Below the pieces are notes generated by a model that saw only the letters and a program-made list of their open reading frames with translations, was not told the origin of the DNA and ran no database searches. From Streptomyces sp. CNQ-509 (GTDB taxonomy: Bacteria > Actinomycetota > Actinomycetes > Streptomycetales > Streptomycetaceae), in contig NZ_CP011492.1 of assembly GCF_001011035.1 (NCBI RefSeq), positions 3,171,501-3,235,500 on the forward strand: a DNA stretch of 64,000 nucleotides. Reading direction: 5' to 3'. The stretch's first letter is position 1, and each line of letters begins with the position of its first letter. Shown here one piece after another: positions 8,502 to 17,254 of the stretch. The position numbers and the translations under genes are program-made.

Positions 8502-9860
8502 TTGAGTACGGGACCCGGAGCAGACTCCGCACCCGCACCCGCACCCGATGACTACGAAGAAGAAGAGGAGAGCAGCAGACGCGGCACCTTCAGCTCGCTG
8601 AGGATCCGCAACTACCGGCTCTTCGCCGGCGGCCAGGTGGTCTCCAACACCGGTACCTGGATGCAGCGCATCGCCCAGGACTGGCTGGTGCTCAGCCTCA
8701 CCGGGTCCGCCACCGCCGTCGGCATCACGACCGCGCTGCAGTTCCTGCCCATGCTGCTGTTCGGCCTCTACGGCGGCGTCCTCGCCGACCGGCTGCCGAA
8801 GCGCAAGCTGCTCCTCGCCACCCAGGCGGCCATGGGCCTCATCGGCCTCGCGCTCGCGGCACTCACGCTGAGCGGAGCCGTGACGGTCTGGCACGTCTAC
8901 CTGATGGCGTTCCTGCTCGGCCTCGCCACCGTCGTCGACAACCCGGCGCGGCAGGTGTTCGTCGCCGAGCTGGTCGGCAAGGAGCAGATGCAGAACGCCG
9001 TCAGCCTCAACGCCGCCAACTTCCAGACGGCCCGCCTCCTCGGGCCCGCCGTCGCCGGCGTCCTCATCACCGCCGTGGGCAGCGGCTGGGCGTTCCTTCT
9101 GAACGGGCTCTCCTTCATCGCCCCCCTCACCGGGCTGCTGCTCATGCGCACCGCGGAGCTGCACCGCGTCGAGCGCGCGCCGCGCGGCAAGGGGCAGTTG
9201 CGCGAGGGCCTGAAGTACGTCGCCGGGCGGCCCGAGCTGCTGTGGCCGATCGTACTGGTCGGCTTCATCGGCACGTTCGGCTACAACTTCCCGATCTGGC
9301 TCACGGCGTACGTGGACGAGGTCTTCCACGGCGACGCCGGCACGTACGGGCTGCTGAACTCGCTGATGGCCGCCGGCTCCCTCGGCGGCGCGCTGTTCGC
9401 GGCGCGGCGCGGGGTGAGCAGGATGCGGCTGACGGTGCTCGCGGCGCTGGCGTTCGGCGTGCTGGAGATCGTCGCGGCGGTATCGCCGGCGTTCTGGCTC
9501 TTCGCGGCGCTGCTGGTGCCGGTGGGCGCGGCCGGGCTGTTCTTCAACACGACCGCGAACGCCAACGTCCAGCTCGCCACCAACGAGGCCATGCGCGGCC
9601 GGGTGATGAGCCTGTTCGTCATGGTGTTCGTCGGCGGCACGCCGATCGGCGGGCCGCTCGTCGGCTGGGCGACGGACACGTTCGGCGCCCGGATCGGGTT
9701 CCTGACCTGCGGGGTGATATCCGTGCTCGCGGCCGTCACGGTGGGTCTGGTGCTGGCCCGCGTCGGCGGGCTGCGGCTGCGGATAGACCTGCGGCGGGGG
9801 CGCAAGCACGTCGCGTTCGTGCCGTCGCAGCGGGCGGAGGAGCTGGCTCCGGCGGCGTAG
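8502..9860 (+). CDS. MFS transporter, DHA3/EntS-like exporter
   Basis: 452-residue, 12-helix major facilitator. A Pro/Glu-rich tail precedes SSLRIRNYRLFAGGQVVSN, then TGTWMQRIAQDWLVLSLTG and GGVLADRLPKRKLLL (motif A, between helices 2 and 3). These are hallmarks of the EntS/DHA3 group of drug or siderophore exporters. The start is TTG at 8502, supported by GGAGGAG 7 nt upstream; no in-frame ATG lies before the conserved core. It is co-transcribed with the MarR gene, so it probably exports a MarR ligand. Confidence 0.9.
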   Translation: MSTGPGADSAPAPAPDDYEEEEESSRRGTFSSLRIRNYRLFAGGQVVSNTGTWMQRIAQDWLVLSLTGSATAVGITTALQFLPMLLFGLYGGVLADRLPKRKLLLATQAAMGLIGLALAALTLSGAVTVWHVYLMAFLLGLATVVDNPARQVFVAELVGKEQMQNAVSLNAANFQTARLLGPAVAGVLITAVGSGWAFLLNGLSFIAPLTGLLLMRTAELHRVERAPRGKGQLREGLKYVAGRPELLWPIVLVGFIGTFGYNFPIWLTAYVDEVFHGDAGTYGLLNSLMAAGSLGGALFAARRGVSRMRLTVLAALAFGVLEIVAAVSPAFWLFAALLVPVGAAGLFFNTTANANVQLATNEAMRGRVMSLFVMVFVGGTPIGGPLVGWATDTFGARIGFLTCGVISVLAAVTVGLVLARVGGLRLRIDLRRGRKHVAFVPSQRAEELAPAA

Positions 9861-9939
9861 GCACGGGGGGCATCGGCACCGAAGAGGTTCCGCGGGGGCC
9901 TGGTGACCGCTTGTTCCGTTCACCCGGCCCCTGTTCCGT

Positions 9940-9964
9940 GCACGCGGCCCCTTTCGCCGCGTGC
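9940..9964. terminator. Bidirectional terminator
   Basis: GCACGCGGC (9940-9948) pairs with 9956-9964 around a 7-nt loop. It lies between the convergent MFS gene (stop 9860) and the sacsin-like gene (stop 9974). Confidence 0.5.
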
Positions 9965-9973
9965 CGCCCCTCC

Positions 9974-12900
9974 TCAGTCGAACCAGCGGGCCTCCGCCAG
10001 CTCCCGCGTCCGCGTCGGGTCCTCCAGCAGCGCCGCCGCCTCGAACCGCCGCTGCCACTGGCCCGTCGCCCACGCCAGACCGGCCGCCAGGCCCTCCATC
10101 GTCGCCGCGTGGACGGTGCCGTCGGGGGTGCGGCGCCAGTCGAGTTCGGTGCCGCCGGCGGTCAGGTGCCCGTGTTCCTCGTACGTCGCCGGGGTGTCAG
10201 GACCGAGCAGGTCCCGTACGGGCCGCGGGACCTCGCGGGTCTCGCCCGCCGTCTCCACCGGGGCCTCGTACGCCTCCGTCAGCCGCCGCACCTGGAGCAG
10301 CTCCCCCAGCGCCGCCGCCTGCCCCGGGGCGACCGGGAGCAGCGGTTGCGCGGTGGCCAGCGGCACCAGGTCGGGGGCGTCCGCGACGAGGGCTTCGCCG
10401 GCCGGTACCACCTCCGTGGTGCCGTCGCGGACCGCGCGGAGGTCGTCCGGGAGGGTGACGTCCGCGGGGTCGAGATCGGCGAGGAGGGTGTACAGGGCGT
10501 GGAGTTGCCCCGGGGCGACGTCGTGGGCGGGGTCGGCGAGGCGGGCGAGGAGTTCCGCGGCGCCGCCCGGTTCGCCGAGGAGCGCGGCGGCGGACGTGCG
10601 TACGCCCAGGGCGCGCAGGACCTGTTCGTCGCCGACGGCGGAGGCGTCGGCCGCCTCGTACAGCCCGGTGAGCAGCGGGTCGCCGCCCGCGGCGCGGAGT
10701 CCCGCGGGCGGGCGGCCGTCGAGTACGGGGTTGCCGCGCAGCCACCAGGCGGTGTACGGGCGCACGGGATACGCCTCGCCGTTCGGCAGCAGGACGCGCG
10801 CCGAGCGCGTCAGCGCCTCGCGCAGCGGCGGGCGGGACAGCAGCGCGAGGGCCTGCGGCCAGTGCGCGTCGTCCACGAGCTCCAGGTCCCGTACGCCCAC
10901 CAGTTCGGTGAGCACCGGCGGGACGGGGGTCTCCGGGAGTTGGTCGAGGACGTCCTCGCACCACACGTCGACCGCGTCGAGCAGCCCGGCGTCGTCCGCT
11001 TCGGGGTAGGGGGTGTCGCGGGGCTCCAGCTCGTCGGGGTCGAGGACGACGTCCTCGGCGCGTACGAGCACGAAGTCCGCCTGCACCCCCACCGCCGTCA
11101 GCGGCTCCTCCCCCCACCGCTCGACCAGGTCCGCGGCGCAGTACGCCAGTTCACCCGGTCGGATGACGGCGGCGAACGGGCTGCCGGGGTAGACGAGTTC
11201 CCCGGCGGGAGCGGGGTCGCCGTCCTCGTCGGGCAGCGCGAGGGCGGCCAGCCACGGTTCGTCGCCCGGCGCCAGGTGCGCGTCGCGGACCAGCCCGAGG
11301 ACGATGTCCGCCAGCTCCTCCGGACCCGGCGCGCCCTGCTCGGGCCCCTCGTCGAACCACACCTCCCCCGCGTCCAGCGACCCCGCCACCGCCGCCCGCA
11401 CCTGCGGCGTCGTCAGCACGGCGCGCGGCGTGGCCGGGACGGCGCCGAGCCGTTCCAGCACGGGGTGGGCGGCGACCGGGTCGGCGACGCGCAGCCCGAG
11501 CCGGGCGAGCCGGGCGGACCGCCCGCCGGTGCCGCTGTCCCCCGTGCCGCCGGTGTCGCCGGCCGGCAGCAGCACCTGCCGCGGGCCGACGACGACGCGG
11601 CCGTCGGCGAGGGGCACCGGCAGGCCGCCCAGCTCCTCCGGATCGGTGCCGGCGAGGGAGCCGTAGAGGCCGTGCCACCAGGCGGCGGGGCGCTCCACGC
11701 TCGCCAGCCGCTCGACCAGCTCGCCCAGCGGGACGCGGGAGACGCCGAGGGTGCGCAGTTCGCCGCGGCGCTCCAGACCGGCGGGCAGCAGGTGCGGGAA
11801 GACGTCGCCGAGCCGGCGCACCGTCTCGGCGCCCGCGCCCTCGGCGAGGAGCGCGTCGCGGGGGCGCAGCGGCTGCGGTGTGGCGCCCTCCTCGGGTGCG
11901 GCGGGGGGCAGGAACGCGACGTCGGGCAGGAGCCGCAGGATGCCGGCGCGCAGGGCGCCGTCCAGCTCGCCGCGGCCGAGGGGGCCGGGGACGAGGTCGA
12001 TGGTGCCGGGGCTCAGCGGGGCCCAGTCGGCGAGGAGGCCGGCGTAGGCGTCGGCGGCGCGGTCGACGAGGTAGGCGGTGAGCGGCCCCGGGGCGAGGTG
12101 GCGGCGGGTGGGTTCGAGCGGGAAGGAGGCGATGAGCAGGGCGGGGACGCCGAGGGGTTCGTCGGTGGGGGTGGGGGCGTGGAGCACGGGGGCGGTGACG
12201 GGCGCGGCGGGCGCGCCGTCGCCGTCCACGGGGACGGCCCAGGTGACGGTCCAGGTGGGGCGGAGGCGTTCCTCCACGGGGCGGTCGGCGAGGAGGTGGG
12301 GGTCGAGCCGCCCCGCGGCGGTGCGGGTGCGGTAGCGGGTGGCGGCGGGGCGGGGGGCGGTCGCGGGTTCGGCCGCGGTGTCACCGTCCGTACGGCCCGT
12401 GTCCTCGACGACCGTGTACGGGCCGTCCTCGCGGCGGCGCAGCGTGCGTACGCCCTCGGGCGTCTCCACGACGACCTCGGCGAGGCCCGGCAGGGCGAGC
12501 AGCAGGGCGTCGTCGATGCCGCCGAGCAGCCGGCGGGCCAGAGCGGCGGCGGCCGCGTCGCGCAGCGGCAGGCGGACGGCGGTGTCGTACCCCTCGGGTA
12601 CGGCCGGGGCGTCGGCCTCCGCGAGGGGCAGGGGGAGGCGGAGGAGGGGGACGTGGCCGTCGCGGCGGGCGGCTTCGTCGGCGAGCGCGGGGTTGCGCTC
12701 GGCGGTCGTACGGACCAGCTCCCGCGCCTCCGTCAGCGACCACCGCACGCGGGCGCCGCCGCGGGAGGCGACCGCGGGCGCGTCGCTGACGGCCAGCACG
12801 GCGGAGAAGCCCACGCCGAACCGCCCGACGGCCTCCTCGGTGTCCTCGCCGCGCTTGGCGGAGGCCCGCAGCGTCGACAACGACTCGATTCCGGCGGCGT

Positions 12901-13252
12901 CGAGGGGCGCCCCGGTGTTGACGACGGTCAGCACCCATTCCCGGCCGGCGCCCTCGTCGACCGGCCGCGCTTCTCCGGCGTCCTCGGCCGGCCCGCCGGG
13001 ACCGCCGCCGGAGGCGGCCTCCGTCAGCGTCAGCCTCAGGCGGCCCGCCGCGCCTTCGCGGGCGGCGGCGTCCGCCGCGTTCTGGGCCAGCTCGACCACC
13101 AGGCGGTCGCGGTAGCCGCCGAGCGCCAGGTCTTCCTCCGCGTTGGCGTCCTCCCGGAAACGCGCGGGCGAGGCCGCCCAGGCGTCGAGCGCCGCGGTAC
13201 GCAGCCGGGCGGTCGGGTCGGCCACGGGGTCCAGGGGGTCCACGGGGTCCAC
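9974..13252 (-). CDS. Sacsin N-terminal ATPase-like (Hsp90/GHKL fold) protein
   Basis: 1,092-residue cytoplasmic protein. The N-terminal ~250 residues form a GHKL ATPase domain like those of Hsp90 and sacsin: ELAQNAADAA (the E/N motif that binds Mg-ATP, residues ~55-64), VVNTGAPLDAAGIESL, and a FGVGFSAVLAVSD glycine lid. The remaining ~800 residues are a long region with alternating SLAGTDPEEL-type helical segments that I cannot match to a named domain. The start is GTG 13252 with AAGGAG close upstream. It stands alone: the upstream gene is divergent and the downstream one convergent. Streptomyces genomes usually carry such a protein, often labelled molecular chaperone; its clients are unknown. 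Confidence 0.8.
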   Translation of the reverse strand: MDPVDPLDPVADPTARLRTAALDAWAASPARFREDANAEEDLALGGYRDRLVVELAQNAADAAAREGAAGRLRLTLTEAASGGGPGGPAEDAGEARPVDEGAGREWVLTVVNTGAPLDAAGIESLSTLRASAKRGEDTEEAVGRFGVGFSAVLAVSDAPAVASRGGARVRWSLTEARELVRTTAERNPALADEAARRDGHVPLLRLPLPLAEADAPAVPEGYDTAVRLPLRDAAAAALARRLLGGIDDALLLALPGLAEVVVETPEGVRTLRRREDGPYTVVEDTGRTDGDTAAEPATAPRPAATRYRTRTAAGRLDPHLLADRPVEERLRPTWTVTWAVPVDGDGAPAAPVTAPVLHAPTPTDEPLGVPALLIASFPLEPTRRHLAPGPLTAYLVDRAADAYAGLLADWAPLSPGTIDLVPGPLGRGELDGALRAGILRLLPDVAFLPPAAPEEGATPQPLRPRDALLAEGAGAETVRRLGDVFPHLLPAGLERRGELRTLGVSRVPLGELVERLASVERPAAWWHGLYGSLAGTDPEELGGLPVPLADGRVVVGPRQVLLPAGDTGGTGDSGTGGRSARLARLGLRVADPVAAHPVLERLGAVPATPRAVLTTPQVRAAVAGSLDAGEVWFDEGPEQGAPGPEELADIVLGLVRDAHLAPGDEPWLAALALPDEDGDPAPAGELVYPGSPFAAVIRPGELAYCAADLVERWGEEPLTAVGVQADFVLVRAEDVVLDPDELEPRDTPYPEADDAGLLDAVDVWCEDVLDQLPETPVPPVLTELVGVRDLELVDDAHWPQALALLSRPPLREALTRSARVLLPNGEAYPVRPYTAWWLRGNPVLDGRPPAGLRAAGGDPLLTGLYEAADASAVGDEQVLRALGVRTSAAALLGEPGGAAELLARLADPAHDVAPGQLHALYTLLADLDPADVTLPDDLRAVRDGTTEVVPAGEALVADAPDLVPLATAQPLLPVAPGQAAALGELLQVRRLTEAYEAPVETAGETREVPRPVRDLLGPDTPATYEEHGHLTAGGTELDWRRTPDGTVHAATMEGLAAGLAWATGQWQRRFEAAALLEDPTRTRELAEARWFD

Positions 13253-13434
13253 TGAGGCTCCTTGTCGCGGGAGGTGCCGGTCCGCCGCAGCGTATGCGGT
13301 CCCCCGCCGCGTCCGCGCGCCGCACCGGCCACCGCGCCCGCGGCGGTGCCCCGGGCGGTGTGCGCGGGGGCGAGGGGCCGGCCGCGCGCGCGGTACGGTC
13401 GACTGGTCAACAGCGCACGGCCGTAGGGGATTCG

Positions 13435-14676
13435 GTGGGCATCGAGAGCGACCAGCTCGTATACGACTACCTGAGCCGCGTCGGCGACATCGCGCAGCAG
13501 CGTGCCCTGCCCTCCGGGCAGCGCATGCGGCTGGTCAACGAACTGCGGGCCAGCATCGACAAGGTGCGCGCCGCCGAGGGCGCGCACAGCGTGTCCGCGG
13601 TGAAGCAGGTGCTCGCCCGGTTCGGCAGTCCAGGCGACATCGTCGAGGCCGCCAAGCGGGACCCCGCCTCCGCGGTGCCGGAGGTGGCGGTGCAGCCCGG
13701 GGAGCCGCCGGGCGGTGGCGGCGGGCTGGCATCGCGGCTGCCCCGGCCGCGGGTCGGCGGGTCCGAGCGGTGGCTGGGGCGGCTGCCCCGGCCACGTGCC
13801 GGCGGCGGCGAGGCGGGCGGCAGTCCGGGCGGCCGGGAGCCGGAGCGGGCCGCGCCCGAGGTGCCCGGGACGGCGCCCGGGGACTTCACCCCGCCCGCCG
13901 AGCCGCCGCCCACCGCCGCGGCCCCGCCGCACCTCGCGGGCGAGGACGAACTCGACCCCACGCACGCCGATCCCGACTGGTGGCGCGTGGAGCCCGCGCC
14001 GTTCGCAGGACCGATGCCCGGCGCCGGCAGCGGCGCCGACAACGTGCCGGGGTTCACCGGCGGCATCGAACTCCCGGAGCTCTTCCAGCGGCCGGACCAG
14101 CAGGACGGCGACGAGGAGGAGAAGGGCGCGCAGAAGGGCGGCGGCACCGGCGCCATGGGCCGGGCCGCCCGCGCCGCGAAGGCCGCCAGGGAGGCGAACG
14201 CCGCGCGCGCGGCCCGCGCCGCCAAGGCCAAGCAGGCCCGGCGGGAGGCCGCGGAGGCCGGGGAAGAGGAGGCGTACGAGGACGAGGAACCCTCGTCCCC
14301 GAGCCGCCGCTCCGCGGCCACCCGCGAACTCCTGCGCAGCGCCGGGCTGATGGAGGTGCTGGCGATGGGCGCGCTGCTGGGCGGCGCCGCGCTCGACCAG
14401 TGGATGGCGTCGGTCGTCGGCTGGGCCCTGGTGTACACCTCGCGGCGGCTGTCGATGACGGAGAAGAAGTGGGCCGCGCTCGGGGTGCCGGGCACGGTGG
14501 GGGCCGCCGGGCTGGTGTGGCTGTGGGGGCGGGCTCAGGAGCGGTGGGGCGAGCCGCTGAAGGAGGGGACGCTGGGGCAGGAGTTCTCGGACATGCTGCC
14601 CACGCTGGTCCGGTTGGCGGCGGTCGCCTCGACGCTCTTCCTGCTGTGGCGGGCGCGCCGGCGGCTGCGGAAGTAG
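13435..14676 (+). CDS. HAAS-domain integral membrane protein
   Basis: 413-residue protein starting at GTG 13435 (GGGGA 5 nt before). Residues 1-80 resemble a HAAS signalling domain: LVYDYLSRVGDIAQQ, MRLVNELRASIDKVR and LARFGSPGDIVEAAKR. A long Pro/Gly-rich linker follows, with an Ala/Lys/Arg-rich coiled segment near residues 240-275 and an acidic EEEAYEDEE patch. Three or four membrane helices close the protein (MEVLAMGALLGGAALDQWM, LGVPGTVGAAGLVWLW, LVRLAAVASTLFLLW). HAAS proteins often work with PadR regulators, but none is adjacent here. Function unknown. Confidence 0.75.
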   Translation: MGIESDQLVYDYLSRVGDIAQQRALPSGQRMRLVNELRASIDKVRAAEGAHSVSAVKQVLARFGSPGDIVEAAKRDPASAVPEVAVQPGEPPGGGGGLASRLPRPRVGGSERWLGRLPRPRAGGGEAGGSPGGREPERAAPEVPGTAPGDFTPPAEPPPTAAAPPHLAGEDELDPTHADPDWWRVEPAPFAGPMPGAGSGADNVPGFTGGIELPELFQRPDQQDGDEEEKGAQKGGGTGAMGRAARAAKAAREANAARAARAAKAKQARREAAEAGEEEAYEDEEPSSPSRRSAATRELLRSAGLMEVLAMGALLGGAALDQWMASVVGWALVYTSRRLSMTEKKWAALGVPGTVGAAGLVWLWGRAQERWGEPLKEGTLGQEFSDMLPTLVRLAAVASTLFLLWRARRRLRK

Positions 14677-14815
14677 GTCCGCGCGTACGGAACGGAGGGG
14701 ACGCCTGCGGGCGTGGGCCCCGGGGAGAGCGCCGCGACCGTGGGCGCGTCCCCCGGCGAACGGCCGCGGGCCATCCTCCTGTCCTGACGGAATCGGCGGC
14801 AGGCAGAATCGAGGG

Positions 14816-15457
14816 GTGCGTACTCATTCCCCGCCGCCGTCTTTCACGGTCGGCTTCGACCTGGACATGACCCTCATCGACTCCCGGCCGGGGATCAAGG
14901 CGGTGTACGAGGCGATCGTCGCCGAGACCGGCGTGTACGTCGACACCGACCTCGTGACCTCCCGCCTCGGCCCGCCGGTGGAGAGCGAGCTGGCGAACTG
15001 GTTCCCCGCCGACCGCGTGGCCGCCCTCGGCGACCGCTACCGCGCCCTCTACCCCGACCACGGCATAACCCCCACCGCAGCCCTGCCCGGCGCCGCCGCG
15101 GCGATCGCGGCGGTGCAGGCGGCGGGCGGCCGGGCGCTCGTGGTCACCGCCAAGAGCCGGCCGCTGGCGAAGCTGCACATCGACCACCTGGGCCTGGCCC
15201 CGGACGCGGTGGTCGGCGGGCTGTGGGCGGACGCGAAGGCGGAGGCGCTCACCGAGTACGGGGCGTCGGCGTACGTCGGCGACCACGTCGGCGACGTCGC
15301 GGGGGCGCGGGCGGCGCGGGTGCTGTCGGTGGCGGTGGCCACGGGGCCGTGCCCGGCGGCGGAGCTGCGGGCGGCGGGGGCGGATGTCGTGCTGCCGGAC
15401 CTGACGGCGTTCCCGGGGTGGCTGGCGGAGCACCGGGCGGGGGCGGCGGGCGGCTGA
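14816..15457 (+). CDS. HAD family hydrolase (phosphoglycolate phosphatase-like)
   Basis: 213-residue cytoplasmic phosphatase. The HAD motifs are FDLDMTLIDS (motif I; nucleophile and acid/base Asp), VVTAKS (motif II), a Lys in KAEAL (motif III) and YVGDHVGDVAGA (motif IV). A helical cap follows motif I, as in Gph-type subfamily I enzymes. The second Asp of motif I is followed by MT rather than GT, which is seen in some Streptomyces members. GTG 14816 fits the homology start, with GAGGG directly before it. The substrate is unknown. Confidence 0.85.
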   Translation: MRTHSPPPSFTVGFDLDMTLIDSRPGIKAVYEAIVAETGVYVDTDLVTSRLGPPVESELANWFPADRVAALGDRYRALYPDHGITPTAALPGAAAAIAAVQAAGGRALVVTAKSRPLAKLHIDHLGLAPDAVVGGLWADAKAEALTEYGASAYVGDHVGDVAGARAARVLSVAVATGPCPAAELRAAGADVVLPDLTAFPGWLAEHRAGAAGG

Positions 15458-15539
15458 GGCGCCCGTACGCGAGGGGCCGCCCGCCTCTGCGCCGTCCGCC
15501 GGATGTCTGCGCCGCCGCGGCTCCGCGGCAGGGTCCGCG

Positions 15540-15779
15540 CTACGGCGCCGCCTGCCGGGCCTCGCGCCGGGACGCCGACGCGGAGCGGAAGAGCCCGGCA
15601 AGCGCGAGCCCGAAGCCGACGCCCATCAGCATCGACACGAGATACGCGGCCGTCGGCAGCGGGTCCGTTCCGATGAAGAACGGGACGAAAGTGACGAAGG
15701 TGCCGAGTGCGCCGACGAGGAAGACGATCGCCCCGGCGCGGACGAGGAGATCCCCGGGGCGGGAGGTTCCGGTGTTCAC
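15540..15779 (-). CDS. Small two-helix membrane protein, unknown function
   Basis: 79-residue protein starting VNTGTSRPGDLLVRAG at GTG 15779. It has two membrane segments (AIVFLVGALGTFVTFVPFFIG and AAYLVSMLMGVGFGLALAGLF) and a basic C-terminal tail with RREARQ, a common plan of Streptomyces small membrane proteins. It is convergent with the HAD gene and divergent from the cold-shock gene. No functional motif is visible. Confidence 0.7.
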   Translation of the reverse strand: MNTGTSRPGDLLVRAGAIVFLVGALGTFVTFVPFFIGTDPLPTAAYLVSMLMGVGFGLALAGLFRSASASRREARQAAP

Positions 15780-15843
15780 GCAACCAGGGTAGGCGGCGCG
15801 CCCGGAGGCCGGATTGTGCGCTGAGGAAGCACCCGGCGACATC

Positions 15844-15871
15844 TTGTCACCGGGCGGGGGACCATTAGCCT
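15844..15871 (+). promoter_or_regulatory. Candidate promoter of the cold-shock gene
   Basis: TTGTCA (15844-15849) and TAGCCT (15866-15871) are separated by 16 bp, a plausible vegetative -35/-10 pair. This would give a leader of about 70 nt carrying the hairpin GCGGGTC-ACTG-GACCCGC at 15879-15896, as is common in cold-shock mRNAs. Not proven. Confidence 0.4.
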
Positions 15872-15949
15872 TGAGGTGGCGGGTCACTGGACCCGCTCTC
15901 CTGCTCTTTCACGGCAGCGAGTACGAAAACGAAGACAGGGCGACGACAC

Positions 15950-16333
15950 GTGCCTACCGGCAAAGTCAAGTGGTTCAACAGCGAGAAGGGCTTCGGCTTC
16001 CTCTCCCGCGACGACGGCGGTGACGTCTTCGTGCACTCGTCGGTGCTGCCGGACGGGGTGGAGACGCTCCGGCCGGGTCAGCGCGTCGAGTTCGGCGTGG
16101 TGGCCGGGCAGCGCGGCGACCAGGCGCTGTCCGTGACGCTGCTGGACCCCACCCCGTCGGTCGCGGCCGCGCAGCGGCGCAAGCCGGACGAGCTGGCGTC
16201 GATCGTGCAGGATCTGACGACGCTGCTGGAGAGCGTGACGCAGCAGCTCGAACGCGGCCGGTACCCGGACAAGGCACACGGCCGCAAGATCGCCGGGATG
16301 CTCCGGGCCGTCGCCGATCAGCTGGACGTCTGA
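15950..16333 (+). CDS. Cold-shock domain protein (CspB-type, 127 residues)
   Basis: The N-terminal 67 residues are a canonical OB-fold cold-shock domain with RNP1 [11 protein letters not shown] and RNP2 VFVHSSVL; it binds single-stranded RNA/DNA in the cytoplasm. Residues 68-127 are an actinobacterial extension ([19 protein letters not shown]) ending in [12 protein letters not shown], so the protein is almost twice the usual Csp length. The start is GTG 15950, immediately before [13 protein letters not shown]. This long form is conserved in Streptomyces next to menaquinone genes. Confidence 0.93.
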   Translation: MPTGKVKWFNSEKGFGFLSRDDGGDVFVHSSVLPDGVETLRPGQRVEFGVVAGQRGDQALSVTLLDPTPSVAAAQRRKPDELASIVQDLTTLLESVTQQLERGRYPDKAHGRKIAGMLRAVADQLDV

Positions 16334-16368
16334 GGGGGCGGCGGGGACGGACGCGCCGGCGCCTTCGG

Positions 16369-16388
16369 CCCGTAGCGGCTGCTACGGG
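16369..16388. terminator. Terminator between csp and mqnD
   Basis: CCCGTAGC-GGCT-GCTACGGG is a perfect 8-bp stem with a 4-nt loop. It lies 36 bp after the cold-shock stop and overlaps the mqnD stop codon, so it can serve both convergent genes. Confidence 0.5.
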
Positions 16389-17254
16389 AACGCCAGCGCG
16401 TCCGGGGCGACGGGCGGCACCAGGCCCTCCGCCGCCGCCCGGGTGAGCAGACCGCGCACGGCCGCATAGCCGTCCTCGCCGAGGTCGGCGGTGAACTCGT
16501 TGACGTACAGGCCGATGTGCTGGTCCGCCACCGCGGGGTCCAGCTCCTGCGCGTGCTCCCGCACGTACGCCCGCGACGCCTCCGGGTCCTCCCACGCCAT
16601 CCGCACCGAGGTGCGGGCGGCGGCGGCGAGCGCGTGCAGCGTGTCCGCGCCGAGGGCGCGGCGGGCGACGATGGCGCCGAGGGGGATGGGCAGGCCGGTG
16701 GTGGCCTCCCAGTGCTCGCCCATGTCGGCGAGGCGGTGGAGGCCGTAACCCTGATAGGTGAAGCGGGCCTCGTGAATCACGAGCCCGGCGTCGACCTTGC
16801 CGTCGCGGACGGCGGTCATGATCTCGTGGAACGGCATGACGACGACCTCGCCGACCCCGCCCGGCACTTCCGCCGCGGCCCAGAGCCGGAAGAGCAGGTA
16901 GGCCGTCGACCGCTCGCTGGGCACGGCGACGGTGCGGCCGGCGAGGTCGGCGGGGCGCTGCGCGCCGGCGGTGAGCACCAGGGGCCCGCAGGCCCGGCCG
17001 AGGGCGCCGCCGCAGGGCAGGAGGGCGTAGCGGTCGAGGACGTAGGGGAGGACGGCGTAGGAGACCTTGAGGACGTCGGACTCGCCGCGCTCGGCCATGC
17101 CGTTGGTGAGGTGGATGTCGGCGAAGGTGACGTCGAGGGGCGGGGCGCCGGGGACGAGGCCGTGGGCCCAGGCGTGGAAGACGAAGGTGTCGTTGGGGCA
17201 GGGGGAGTAGGCGATCCGGAGCGGCTGGTCGCTCGGGGTGCCCGGCGAGGTCAT
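16382..17254 (-). CDS. mqnD: 1,4-dihydroxy-6-naphthoate synthase (futalosine pathway)
   Basis: 290-residue enzyme that converts cyclic dehypoxanthinyl futalosine to 1,4-dihydroxy-6-naphthoate, a late step of menaquinone synthesis. The family start LRIAYSPCPNDTFVFHAWAHG is clear, and the TNGMAE, SYAVLPYVLD and AGLVIHEARFTYQ segments mark the two-lobed periplasmic-binding-protein-like fold. The length is normal for the family. It overlaps mqnB by 4 bp (ATGA), indicating translational coupling. Confidence 0.94.
   Translation of the reverse strand: MTSPGTPSDQPLRIAYSPCPNDTFVFHAWAHGLVPGAPPLDVTFADIHLTNGMAERGESDVLKVSYAVLPYVLDRYALLPCGGALGRACGPLVLTAGAQRPADLAGRTVAVPSERSTAYLLFRLWAAAEVPGGVGEVVVMPFHEIMTAVRDGKVDAGLVIHEARFTYQGYGLHRLADMGEHWEATTGLPIPLGAIVARRALGADTLHALAAAARTSVRMAWEDPEASRAYVREHAQELDPAVADQHIGLYVNEFTADLGEDGYAAVRGLLTRAAAEGLVPPVAPDALAFP

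Noticed and set aside
9242..13255. A 1,337-codon plus-strand open frame across the sacsin-like gene
   Set aside because: It is antisense shadow of the minus-strand ATPase gene; its translation is low-complexity Arg/Gly/Val with no domain.
15783..15800. A fifth copy of the dispersed repeat (CCAGGGTAGGCGGC)
   Set aside because: Only about 10 bp match the core, which can occur by chance at this base composition.
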